Of a DNA stretch of 64,000 bases, positions 22,099-32,237 are shown one piece after another. Each line of letters begins with the position of its first letter. Within the stretch, counting starts at the first letter, position 1. The stretch is from Amaurobius ferox (taxonomy: Eukaryota; Arthropoda; Arachnida; Araneae; Amaurobiidae), in the NCBI GenBank assembly GCA_951213105.1, contig OX578144.1:81814301-81878300 (forward strand), in the 5' to 3' direction. A model generated the notes under the pieces. The model searched no databases. It was not told the DNA's origin and was given only the letters and a program-made list of their open reading frames with translations. Position numbers and translations under genes: made by a program.

Positions 22099-24030
22099 AC
22101 TATAATTCTTAGTTTAAGTACAGTGCCTAGAAGTAATAGCGTACCGACTGCCTATACCTACTAATGCTGGGACCTTTTTCATAAAAGCACCACCGCGAGA
22201 CTGCGTTGGTCTCGAATATGAGATCAAAAGCCAAGACGTTAACATTAAAACTAATCAGAATTTAATGCAAAATCTTTAAAAATAACTGATGAATTTGGTT
22301 GAAATTTGGTTTGATTATTGCAGGTGATGTACACAAAAAGTCATTTGATTTTAAGAGGGATTGAGCTAAAGATATATTTCTATTTTTAAAATGTTATTTA
22401 ACTTGATCTGGTGTTGAGGCCCAAAATATTTGGCCCAAAATATTCAGGTCCCATTCATTACAGTAACATGAAATTCGGTATGGCGTTTTCTTTCATGGTA
22501 CATTTCAGTTCTTCCAATTTTGAAGCTTATCGGGCTAGCCCGTTTTGGGCTCGCCATAGGAAGGTACGCATTTTTGGAGAATAATCCGAAAATCAGAGCA
22601 AGTAGAAAATCTAAATTTAATATATCCTTTTCTTTTGGAGTATATTTTACTTATTTCGATTTTGAAGTGTATCGGGCTAGCCCGTCTTGGGCGTGCTTTA
22701 GAAATTCGCCAGTTTTTGCGGAATAACTCGAGAACAGGAGTATAAAAAATTCCAAGTTTACAATGTCCTTGTGTTTTGCGGTGTATTTTGGATTTAAAAC
22801 TGTATCGGGTTAGCCTGTCCTGAGCTCAACAGAAGGAATATACTCGTTTTTTGAGACTAACTTCAGATGCTTCGGTTTCCGAATTATTCTAAAAAAAAAT
22901 ACATTCCCGACGGGCTCAGAACGGGCTAGGACGACAAAGTTCAAGATCGAAAAAACCTAAATATACCTCAAAATACAAGGACATACTAAACTTGGAATTT
23001 GTAGGTACTTTGGTTCTCGAATTATTCTTCAAAAACGAGTGGTAGACCCAAGACAGGCTAGCCCGATGAAATTCAAAATCTAAATTAAAATATGTCCCTA
23101 AATAAAATGATTTACTAAATTTACATTTTTAGCTGCTCCGATTTTCGAGTTATTCTTGAAAATCGAGTAAATATCTATATCCGGCCCAAGACGGACTAAC
23201 CTGATAATGTTAGTCATCCTAAATTTATACATTCTAGATGCTCCGATTTTTGAGTTGTTCTCAAACATCGAGTACATTCTTTTTTTTTGGACTCAAGACG
23301 GACCAGCTCGATAAGATTTTAAATCCAAAGAGTTAAAATATATACCGCAAAAGACAAGGACATGCTAAACTTGGAATTTTTGATACTCATGTTCTCGAGT
23401 TATTCCGCAAAAACGGATGAATTTTTAAAGCGGGCCCAAGACAGGCTAGTCCTATACGGTTCAAAATCGAAAGAATTAGAATATGCCCGAAAGAACAAAC
23501 AGGATATATTAAATTTAGATTTTCTACTTGCTCTGATTTTCGGATTATTCTAATAAAACGAGTACCTTCCTATAGCGGGCCCAGAACGGGCTAGCCCGAT
23601 AAGCTTCAAAATAAAAAGAACTGATATGTACCACGAAAGAAAACGTTATACTGAATTTCATGTTACTGTGATGAATGGAACCTGATTATTTTGGGCCTCA
23701 AAGATTTGAACGAACACCAGTTCAAGTTAAATAAGATTTTAAAAATAGAAATGTATCCTTAGCTCAATCTCTCTGAAAATCAAATGAATTTTTTGTGTGT
23801 ACTACTTGCAATAATCAAACCAAATTTTAAACAAATTCTTCAGATCTTTCCAAAGATATCGGTCATTTCATTTACATTAAATTCGGATTAGTTTTAATGT
23901 TAATGTCTTGGCTTTTGATCTCGTACTCGAGACCAGCGCCGCCTGACGGTGGTTGCTTTTAGGGAACCCGTTTTTCGCCTCAGTTGGTACACTAATCACT
24001 GTAGCTTATGCTAACAAAGAATGCGTAATC
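22099..24030. mobile_element. Foldback element with tandem-repeat arms
   Basis: The outer ~400 bases on each side are inverted copies: GAGATCAAAAGCCAAGACGT at 22221 pairs with its complement near 23905-23925, and CAGTAACATGAAATTCGGTA at 22461 with one near 23650-23670. Inside, degenerate ~140-bp units follow, each with a GGGCTAGCCCG palindrome and a TTCTCGAGTTATTC phrase. Three units point one way (22527, 22672, 22806) and about six the other way (22911, 23046, 23183, 23290, 23432, 23576), with a turning point near 22880. This plan resembles Drosophila foldback (FB/Galileo) elements, whose long inverted ends are built of tandem repeats. No transposase is present. Confidence 0.65.
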
Positions 24031-24484
24031 GGATTGCATGCGCATCATAAGCTTAATTAAGGCGTAGTGGCCAATGCGTTTTACGTAGATGTTATGTCCA
24101 CGCAGCAGGCGAAAGCGTGTTTAGACATTAATTTAGTAATTTATTTATACATTTATTTAGTAATATTATGACAATGCGGTGGGTGTTTTTATTTTTTGTT
24201 CTAAGCGGGCGTATCTTTGAAGCATTTTTTGGTTTTCTAGAATTAGCTGTATCCTCTTGTGTAATTTTAATCGAAGGTTTGTATCTTAAATCTCGAACAA
24301 CGTCACTAGTTAGCTACTAGTTATTCGCTATTAGTAAGATATAATTTCAAATGAGTGTATATTTTTTGCGATAAAATTTGAATTAATGCATTATTAAATA
24401 CAATAAATAAATGAATATGATACTGTAGGGAAAATCATGCGCTGGCAGCAGCAGATTTTCTTTCTTTCATTTAAGTGTATGGAC
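24031..24484. other. Unassigned spacer
   Basis: No gene or repeat recognised between the foldback element and the next family 3 copy. Confidence 0.4.
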
Positions 24485-25797
24485 GAACAAGAAAGATCAA
24501 TCATGCTTAAAGCATTGATTATGAAACACTTTCCAACTTCAATGCAATTTTATTTAAACATGTCTAAAATGTACAGTACATTCCTCGGTAATATTTTAAA
24601 ACTTATCACAATACTACATTAATTTATTATATTTGAAAACTTAAACCTTCATCGAAAAAAATGAACTTCATTCAAATGACGGCATTGAAATATAAATTGC
24701 CTGGTTTAAACATCTCTAAAATGGGATACATTCCACGGTACTATTTTTAAAACTATCATAATACTACGATAACTTATTATATTTGAAAACATCATCGAAA
24801 ACAACTGAAATTAATTCAAATGACGTCATAGAAAGAATAACACGCTTGGATTTCTCTATAAAAACAGCATTTCATTCATGACTTTCTCCCATTCATTTTA
24901 TTCATCACAATACTATAATAATTTATTTTATTTAAAAATTAAGACCATGGAGCTACAAGTAATTAAACTCTATGCTTAAAACTTCATCGAAAAAAAATCG
25001 ACCTTCTCTTTATAAAATCAATTAATATTTCATTCATATCAGCCATGCAGAATGGGCTAAATTATTTTGTGTTACAGAAATACAGCAATTCTAATACAAC
25101 TCATTCTATATATTTTGCTGTTTACATTTTACGTAAGTGAAAAATAGGCTTCGTTGTAGAAATAATCAAATTTGTATAATCATTTAAACTCAAATATATT
25201 GTATTTGCGTTGTTTCAGTATGTAGATGCACAGAATTTAAGCAAAAATAAAATAGTTTTAGGACGGATACAACACTCAATATGAATTAAAAAGAACTTAA
25301 AAAATCACGATTTTGAAACAAGATGGATGCCATATATCATTTTGAAGTGGGTCATGTGATCGTTTCATATCATGGTCACGTGATCGTTTCATATAAGAGG
25401 TGTAATTATTATTTTAATTTTTATTTAAAAAACTACTGAATATATTTCGCTGAATTTTTTTTAATATATTTTATGGAACAATTTGAATATTACCTAAAAT
25501 ATTCGAAGTAATTTATGAATTTTAAATCCGCTTAAAAAATGTTTGAAAAATTAGGCCCCATAGGGCTCAATGTATTTTATTTTTTCAACCCGGGTTCAAT
25601 CCAAAACTAATTGGGTGATATTATTCATTTATATTCCCATAGGTCCTACAGACCGTCTGAACAACATACTAAAATTTCATTTTGATTAAGTCATTTTTAC
25701 GGCAGTTATCGTGCTAACGGACAGACAGACAGACAGACAGAATGAACAAAGTCATAAACACTTTTCAACTTTGTTGTAAAGTGTTAAAAACGTTACT
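24485..25797 (+). mobile_element. Family 3 stem-loop element, longest copy
   Basis: The 5' end is GATCAATCATGCTTAAAGCA with the subterminal GAAACACTTTCCAACTT (24520-24540). The 3' end is a clean hairpin, AACACTTTTCAACTTTGTTG then TAAAGTGTT, at 25757-25790, preceded by (CAGA)4. The segment with AAACATCTCTAAAATG and AATACTAC occurs twice (24556-24640 and 24711-24790), an internal duplication that explains its ~1.3 kb. No coding capacity. Confidence 0.7.
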
Positions 25798-26756
25798 TAC
25801 AAGCATAACCATTAAAAATAAATATTACGCTCACTATCAAAGTTTATCGAATAAACAATATCAATAAATCGATAGTAAAAGGCGAAATTTCCGTCTTTCT
25901 GATTGGTTACACGGTTGATTGCAAATATATAATGCTTTAAAGTATTTGCATTAAAGCAGTTCTAATTATGGATGCTCCATTACTACTTCTTTTAATTGTG
26001 GCTAATAAAACAAGTAATAATTGCGATAGTTTCTTAATTATTAGCAACGAAATGATAATAAAATATAACAAGCTTTAAGCAAAATTTAAAATAAAGTTTT
26101 GATATATCTTTTATACCTTTTGCTCCAACCGCTTCATAATTTAAGTGGGTGCTAAAGTCGGTTTTATATGAAATGGTATTTATTTATTCTTTTATTCTAT
26201 CTTGTAAACATTTATGCGGAATTTCATTATTTATTTTTAACCACGGCGATGTTTCTTTGACCATATTATTTTATACGCCCAATAAAATTTTACGAGACTT
26301 CACGGACATTTATATGAGCTTCAATTTTTTCCGGTATTCGCCAAACATTTGGATTTTGTCAGTTCCCTTTTATGACAGAATTTTATAGAAAATGACCTGT
26401 GGAAGAATTTTTCGAAATTATTGTAAACTCTTGGTGGAGACTATAAACATACTAAATAACACATTTTATACGTTTTGAAAAGTTTTATGTATTTGTAAGA
26501 TACTTCAGCAATAACGTATTATACAGAAGGTCATAGTGCTTGATGCCAAGAAAGGATACTCTTATACATGTCTTTCGTTTAGCAAATAATTTTTCAATAT
26601 GCGCTAAAAGTAGATAAACTGAGGAAATTGTTTTCTGAACAGTGCATGTTCATGATATGATGTAAAATTTGAGTCATTCAATGGAGGATGCAAATGTGTT
26701 GCTATTATTTGACTTAGTGAACAAATGCATTGATAAATTTAAATATTTCATATGCA
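25798..26756. other. Unassigned spacer
   Basis: AT-rich. The 79-codon open frame at 26149-26388 (+) is hydrophobic by composition, but I recognise no family. No repeats noted. Confidence 0.4.
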
Positions 26757-26939
26757 GGGTGTCCGTAAACTCTTGTATCAAAAATGAGGGGTGATATTAC
26801 ACAATAAGACGAACAATATTTGCTATATAAAACTAGAGTCGTAATCCACTTATACCGGCAGAAACAGAATATGCAAAGTAGGTTATTACAACAGACCGGA
26901 TATGCTACCCGGTTTGTTGCAGGGTGTTCCGTTCACCAC

Positions 26940-27351
26940 ACAACGTGACACGTGGTGCACACTTTTCCGCCGTCGCCAGACACTTTCTAAATACGACGTA
27001 CCCCCAGCGGTGGATTGGGTGTTATTGTTGTTGTTGAAACCCAGACCGTCCGACCTACCAGAGAGGTGTAAGGTAACTGTTGCGGTGGATTGGGTGTGGT
27101 GAACCTGTGGCTTGGCCTCCACGCTTCCCGGAGCTGAATCCACTGAACTTCTTCTGGGGACACATGATAGAGTTGGTGTACGCGATACCTATGGACTCCG
27201 TCGGAGATCTCGTCGGTGCGAATTTCTGCTGCTACTAACAAGATCAACACCACACAAGGGGTCTTTGAAAGGAGGCGATAATGCTTCCTTCGCCGGTGTC
27301 GGTTGTGTAACGAAGCCCATGAACACCACTTTGAACAACTTCTTTAAGTAA
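26940..27351 (+). pseudogene. Mariner-like transposase C-terminal relic, split by a SINE fragment
   Basis: Read through several frames, the plus strand gives RGAHFSAVARHFLNTTYPQR then WIG. A 60-bp insertion plus duplicated target follows, then EPVAWPPRFPELNPLNFF, WGHMIELVYAIPMDSVGDLV and, near 27330-27350, a HFEQLL-type ending with stop. This matches the C-terminal half of mariner-like DDE/D transposases common in arthropods (WPPRSPDLNPLDFFLWG block). The DGAPAHF block with the second catalytic Asp is mutated: the Asp position is not conserved. At least three frame breaks make it a dead copy. An AGGGTGTCCGTAAACT motif at about 26757 may be the element's left end, but no matching right end was found. 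Confidence 0.6.
27022..27081 (-). mobile_element. 60-bp SINE 3'-tail fragment with 15-bp target-site duplication
   Basis: The insert, read on the minus strand, is the last 60 bases of the SINE found in full at 40589-40871 (TGGTAGGTC.GAC..TCTGG.T block then an AACAACAACAATAA tail). It is flanked by the exact repeat GCGGTGGATTGGGTG at 27007-27021 and 27082-27096, the mark of target-primed insertion. 5' truncation left no pol III promoter. It interrupts the mariner-like coding relic. Confidence 0.85.
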
Positions 27352-28561
27352 TTGTCTGGTGCGAATGGCATTGGACCACACATCTGTTACTTGAGTCTCT
27401 TTTATTTTTTTTCTGATAAAGGATCAATGTGGACGAGTCACGTATTTTTATTTTTTTTTTTTACTTTGAGTGCATTGCAACCCTAGGTTCTATGGCAAAT
27501 ATTGTTTGTCTTACTGTGTGCTATCATCCCTTTTTCTTTGTTGCAAGAGTTCGCGAACACCCAGTATTTAGAAGTAAACAAGACATTGGGAATTATTTTA
27601 AAAGCAAAATCTATTCTAAAATGCAAATACTTAAGTTGTTTTAAGAAGAAATATTGCTCAAACATCAGAATAAAATATATTCAAAAATATTTTTGCAAAC
27701 ATTTTTGCGAGTAAAAATCGATTGTTGGTTTGGTGACTTGATAAATGTCTGCTGTTGAGCCAATATTGGGATATGTCGCTCAATATCGAAAACGATAATA
27801 TTGAGATGTGTCCGATGACAGAAGTTTTACTGTATGATTGTTTTAGAATAAACCATCCGTAAGAAACAGAATGCATATTAAATGAATTTATGTCAGCACA
27901 CAGGAAAAAATATAAAAATATACGCATTAAACCCAACAGAACAGCTTTTAGAGCGTTTATATAATCGTGTTAAAACAGGAAATTGAATTGCCGTTTTCTG
28001 GCTGGCTACTAAAAGGCTAGTAGGTGACGTTATATTCCGATTAACATGATTTTTTTTTCATTCTGTATTTAAATTGACGCTTACATTATTATCCCTGACT
28101 TTTAAGATCTGAATATAGATTCTACTCTAAATAAGTTCCATTTTTATGTAAAGGCATGTTCTCGTGAAGATTCGTCGCATGTTTTCGTGTGTTGTCGTGA
28201 TATTATGTCTTGTCGTAAATTTTTATAAATTGTAACTGCTGTATTAAATCGTTAAGCTCTAGGAAAATTCAAATTTTGGAGTTATTCCGAATTTTGACAT
28301 TCACTTCATCTAACTAGCAGTCAATGAGAAATCGAACGTCCGATCTCCAGCTCCCCAGACAACGTTCTCCTCATTAAAGCTGTTGAGACAATCATCTTTC
28401 ATTCTATTTTTTAAGAGAACCTATCACTGGACATCAGTGCTGGTACAAGATACTTTGCGCCCCTTTAAGATACGCTTTCGTAGATTTAATCTCTGCAAAT
28501 ACAGAAATTATACAGATTGTGTACAACAACATATTTTTTACTAAATCACTGCTGGCAGAGA
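27352..28561. other. Unassigned spacer
   Basis: No gene or element is recognised in ~1.2 kb. Open frames of 60-92 codons on both strands overlap one another and show no family traits. Confidence 0.4.
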
Positions 28562-29803
28562 TATTATGACATATATTCGCATTCGGATATACTATTTTGA
28601 CATATATTCGCATTCAGAGATATTTTTTGACACATATTCGCATTTTAGTATACATTTTTTACATTTATGCGCTCTAAACAATACTCCAAACTATTCTCTA
28701 AATAATCAAGATTGGCATCACGTCTGCATTCAATAGATAAAATCAAGGACAACGCGTTTGAAAAAACGAAATGTCTTTTATTTAACACATCCTAAAAGAA
28801 GTACAAAACATATATTAAAAACTGCCAGAGCGCTTTCGGACGTATATATGCCCTTCATCAGTGGCTACATGAATAGTAAAAACACGAGATGTTTATATAA
28901 AGAGAGACCAGAGTTTAAAGCAAATTTGCATAAAATATAAAATGGTAAATGAACTTGCTAAAAAAAATACAAGAAATATACACTAAAATTACAAAATAAG
29001 TTTAAACGCTTACGAATTTTAAAATACTACAAAGAAAAGAACTAATATAAATTTAAAAAAAACGTCAAGCATGATATTCCTGAGAATGACTTCACAAATA
29101 ACTTTTAAGAGGTTTTGAATTGCATAAAGTCGAGAATGAGTCGCCAAGCATAACTTAAAATTTGAAAAGGATCAAAACTACAAATTGATTCACGGTAAAT
29201 ATAAATAAACAGGGATTCATAAAGAATAATAATACGTGGATTGTTACAACGAACCAAAAGGAAAGTTTTTTCAAAAACGGGAAGAAATTTATCATTAACC
29301 ACATATTGATCAAGAGCCGTAGAAAGTTTACCAGATTTGACATAGCAAGTTATTTGTAACGTCATTCTCAGGAATATCATGCTTGACGTTTTCCTAAAAT
29401 TTGTATTAGTTCTTTTCTTGTAATATTTCAAAATTTGTAAGCGTTTAAACTTATTTTGCAACTTCAGTGTATATTTCTTGTATTATTTTAGCAAGTTCAT
29501 TTACCATTTATACTTTATGCAAATTTGCTTTAAACTAGTCTCTATATATACACATTCCATGTTTTTACTATTCATGTAGCCACTGATGAAGGGCATATAT
29601 ACTTCCGAAAGCGCTCTGACAGTTTTTAATATATGTTTTGTACATCTTTTAGGATGTGTTAAATAAAAGACCTTTCGTTTTTTAAAACGCTTTGTCCTTG
29701 ATTTTATCTATTCTCTAAATAATTCTAAATGTTCAACTAATTTACAAACAGATGATTATATTCTGAAAACACTGACATATTCACAATTAACTTTTACCCG
29801 TAT
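28562..29803 (-). mobile_element. Ty3/Gypsy LTR fragment, split by a MITE
   Basis: Apart from the inserted element at 28708-29713, this is an inverted copy of the LTR at 30592-31073. 28608-28707 pairs with 30955-31055, and 29714-29800 pairs with 30880-30965. The left end TATTATGA at 28562 is one substitution from the TGTTATGA that would mark the inverted LTR terminus. The upstream ~290 bases of the LTR, including its TATA region, are missing, so only the R/U5-like part remains. A tandem TGACATATATTCGCATTC unit is repeated near the left end. Confidence 0.55.
28708..29713. mobile_element. Long-TIR MITE (~370-bp arms) with 11-bp target-site duplication
   Basis: Inverted arms at 28732-29105 and 29347-29713 begin AATAGATAAAATCAAGGA and match at roughly nine bases in ten by eye. 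A 240-bp unique centre separates them. CTCTAAATAAT flanks the insert at 28697-28707 and 29714-29724, and is present once in the paralogous LTR at ~30955, so it is a genuine target-site duplication. An extra ~24 bases (CAAGATTGGCATCACG...) lie outside the left arm only. Long TIRs and a 9-11 bp duplication fit MULE-like elements, but without a transposase that is inference. Confidence 0.7.
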
Positions 29804-30149
29804 ATACTACTTTACAAAGTGGCCAGAATCTAATGCATTTCCCGAGAGTCGACGACCATCAGTTACGTTTGAACACAAAATTGGATATGGCGTTAAAATG
29901 TTCCTTTGTTCATTCACTCTAATCAAAGGACGAATTTTAGCTGTAGCATATTCACGGGATTTTGCAAACTGCCCAGAATGAACCAAAACCTAAACTACTC
30001 TTATTCAATTTCAATCAAACGGCATGGTAGGAATATTCAAGAGAAGTAATCATCTTTCTATATTTGCATCTAAAAACCAGATTAACTGAAACCGTCAGTT
30101 TTCTCTGTTTCAGCTTAATTACAGAAGTGTTGACCATACATCGATATTC
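29804..30149. other. Unassigned spacer, possible decayed Ty3/Gypsy interior
   Basis: It lies between an LTR fragment and a pol relic. I could not fit a clear reading frame, although parts may be decayed integrase sequence given the context. Confidence 0.3.
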
Positions 30150-30580
30150 CTCGCCGAAAATTCTGTAGACCCGGATCTTCGACTGCCATGTAATCTAATG
30201 TTTGTTCGATCCATATATGTATCTTTATCGCCTGATTAATATGTTCAAAGCCTATAGAACATTTTAAGAAAGTTCAGAGTTTCGCTTGTGAAAAGATCAA
30301 TATCGCAGAATGGCCGATAGAATGAGAAAGCGATATGATCTCAAAGATGTTGGGCAACTCCAGAAAGGTGGCAAAGCGTGGTTCTTCAATTCTCCGCGAT
30401 GACAAAGAATTTCATCACTGCATGCAATTGGAAAAACCATATGTAATAATGAAGAAGATAAACTGTGTTATTTATAGAATACAGAGATCGACTTCAACCA
30501 AGTCAAACGTCTATATCAACAAATTAGTCGCATATTATGGACAGCAAGGAATTATTACTGTACGGGACATACAGTCTTAA
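30150..30580 (+). pseudogene. Ty3/Gypsy pol C-terminal relic (post-integrase region)
   Basis: Across frame breaks the plus strand gives RMADRMRKRYDLKDVGQLQK (about 30311-30370), then KPYVIMKKINCVIYRIQRST and NKLVAYYGQQ (30437-30550). In Ty3/Gypsy polyproteins, the stretch after the integrase core has this form (a K..YD...G..V.....R line, GPY.V..R.NDVVYRIQ..., VVH..RL..Y.G). The catalytic integrase core, RNase H and reverse transcriptase are not found upstream, so this is a truncated copy with at least two frameshifts. It stops ~12 bases before the LTR start, the arrangement expected for an element reading toward its 3' LTR. Confidence 0.65.
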
Positions 30581-30591
30581 AGAGTGGGCAG

Positions 30592-31073
30592 TGTTATGAA
30601 TATCTTAACTATTTTCGCGTCATGTATCCTCTTCCGGTGGAAAAACAACATTTACAGGCAAGTCAACCATTATTAGAAATTGAAGATCCGAATCACTTGA
30701 GTTTAAAAAACAAATTTGACGAAATGTTACGAACTTTTCGAGTTTGGAAAACTTCTCGAATTCTACAGATTGGTTAAGAATTTTTCGAATTGTGCAGATT
30801 TTCGTTTTTTTTTTTCAAGATATTTCCATAGAAAGTATATAAGTTGGTCTTCATTCAGAAGCAATTGGCGTGATATGAGTAAAAGTGAATTGTGAATATG
30901 TCAGTGTTTGCAGAATATAATTATCTGTTTGTGAATTAGTTGAACATTTATAATTATTTAGAGAATAGTTTGGAGTATTGTTCAGAGCGCATAAATGCAA
31001 AACATGTATACTAAAATGCGAGTATATGTCTAATATCTCCGAATGCGAATATATGTCAGGAAAGGATGTGAAT
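30592..31073 (+). mobile_element. Ty3/Gypsy 3' LTR, truncated at its end
   Basis: It begins TGTTATGA directly after a purine-rich AAAGAGTGGGCAG tract (a polypurine tract candidate), just downstream of the pol relic. It contains a TATA box at 30836-30843, then the segment shared with the inverted fragment at 28.6-29.8 kb. The same U5-like phrase (ATATGTCAGTGTTT... CTGT...GTGAA) occurs in the 543-bp LTR at 52.6-53.2 kb, so the LTRs are related. It is cut at about 31073 by a Tc1 relic, so the final CA is missing. Confidence 0.6.
30836..30843 (+). promoter_or_regulatory. TATA box of the LTR promoter
   Basis: TATATAAG sits in the LTR with CTTCATTCAG about 13 bases downstream, a plausible initiator region. 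It was recognised by position inside the LTR and is not known to be active. Confidence 0.45.
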
Positions 31074-31079
31074 TCCGTT

Positions 31080-31340
31080 CAGACTGTTGAGAGTTCACCG
31101 TGCGATGTGCGGTATTGCATTGCCTTGCTGGAACACCGTGCCGAGGACGGTCTACACCAGTGGCCGAACCACAAGTATCACAATTTGTGTGAATTAGTGG
31201 TCTGCTGTCAAATTACCTGCAATGTGCACCAGAGCTGTCCGCTCATCGAACAGGATACCATTCCAAACCATGATGCTCGGCGTGGGACCGGTGTGACGCT
31301 CGGTGATATGGGTTGCATGTGGCATTCCTCAGTGTCGTAT
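31080..31340 (-). pseudogene. Tc1-like transposase relic with catalytic Asp replaced
   Basis: The minus strand reads RHTGPTPSIMVWNGILF then DERTALVHIAGNLTAD and, after frame breaks, GTVFQQGNAIPHIAR. This is the middle of a Tc1/mariner DDE transposase (HTGPTPGVMVWGAI block and QQDNARPHTA block). At the second catalytic position the expected Asp of QQDNA is Gly. Neither the N-terminal helix-turn-helix nor the C-terminal SPDLNPIEH block is present. It abuts the broken LTR at 31073 and seems to have been joined to it by insertion or rearrangement. Confidence 0.65.
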
Positions 31341-31399
31341 CGGCATTTCATAGCACGGCTCAAAAAGAGCGTTTCTCAAGCTATTTTCACAAATTAACG

Positions 31400-32237
31400 G
31401 CTTGTTTCCATAGAGAAACAGGGGATTTTCGAGTTTTGTTCGCCGGACATTCATTTCCTTATTTTGGTTCATTATTCCGGCGTTATCGGTGTCTGGTTCT
31501 GACGTGTGAATGCGGCGTGAAGCGAAACGTCATTTATGCAGATATTTGATGACCAATGAGATTAGATCGTGTGAACTGATATTAGCGATTGTAACGGTAG
31601 ATGTGGGGCTTTTCTCTCGAAGATTTGGAGCTGAGAAAGTGCTGATGGATCTGTCGGTAAAAATGGATAGACAAAGGATTAGGCGTAATGTCAGAATGCC
31701 TGGATTTCATTGAGGATTCACGGACTAGAGATGCCGTGAATCATATCCAGAAGAATATTGCTCTTGATTATCACGAAGTTCTCTTAAGAATTATTTCTAA
31801 TGTTCTTTTTAAATATTTTAGGATGATGATTGCGGTTCCTGCCAGAATTAGAGTCCGATGCGTGCGTGCGAAGAAAGACCCTGGTATCTTTAGTCTTAAG
31901 ACTCTCTGCATGCCTGCATTCTAAAGGTGATCGCCGGAATTCTAAATTATACTACACACCGATGACGAGTCCCTGTCCACAAATTGTAAGTCTTCTAAAA
32001 ATTATTAATTGCGCAAATCATGCCTGATGATCTTGAAGTATAGGTAACTCATCCGTTTATTATCAAGAACTCTAACAGCAAGAAATAAATGATATAAAAA
32101 TAGTAGATAAGATAATAACGATTGAGAAATATTCATAATGACAATATCTTCTTATTATTGTGTAAAGTAAGGAATTGAATTTAAATACTAGTTTAATACT
32201 GTTATATATTGTATCGGGAAAGAAATCTTATATAATA
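31400..32237. other. Unassigned, relatively GC-rich spacer
   Basis: Overlapping plus-strand open frames (31313-32027) are short and mutually exclusive, and I recognise no protein in them. A TTTTAG|GATGAT junction near 31820 and a GTAAG near 31987 look like splice sites around a ~165-base segment, but no supporting domain is seen. It could be part of a host gene or decayed transposon DNA. Confidence 0.3.

Noticed and set aside
30978..31397. 139-codon plus-strand frame as a Cys-rich protein
   Set aside because: It runs antisense to a clear Tc1 transposase relic and begins inside an LTR.
31688..32027. Possible host exons with splice-like TTTTAG and GTAAG signals
   Set aside because: No domain, no conserved frame and no partner exons were visible; left as unassigned DNA.
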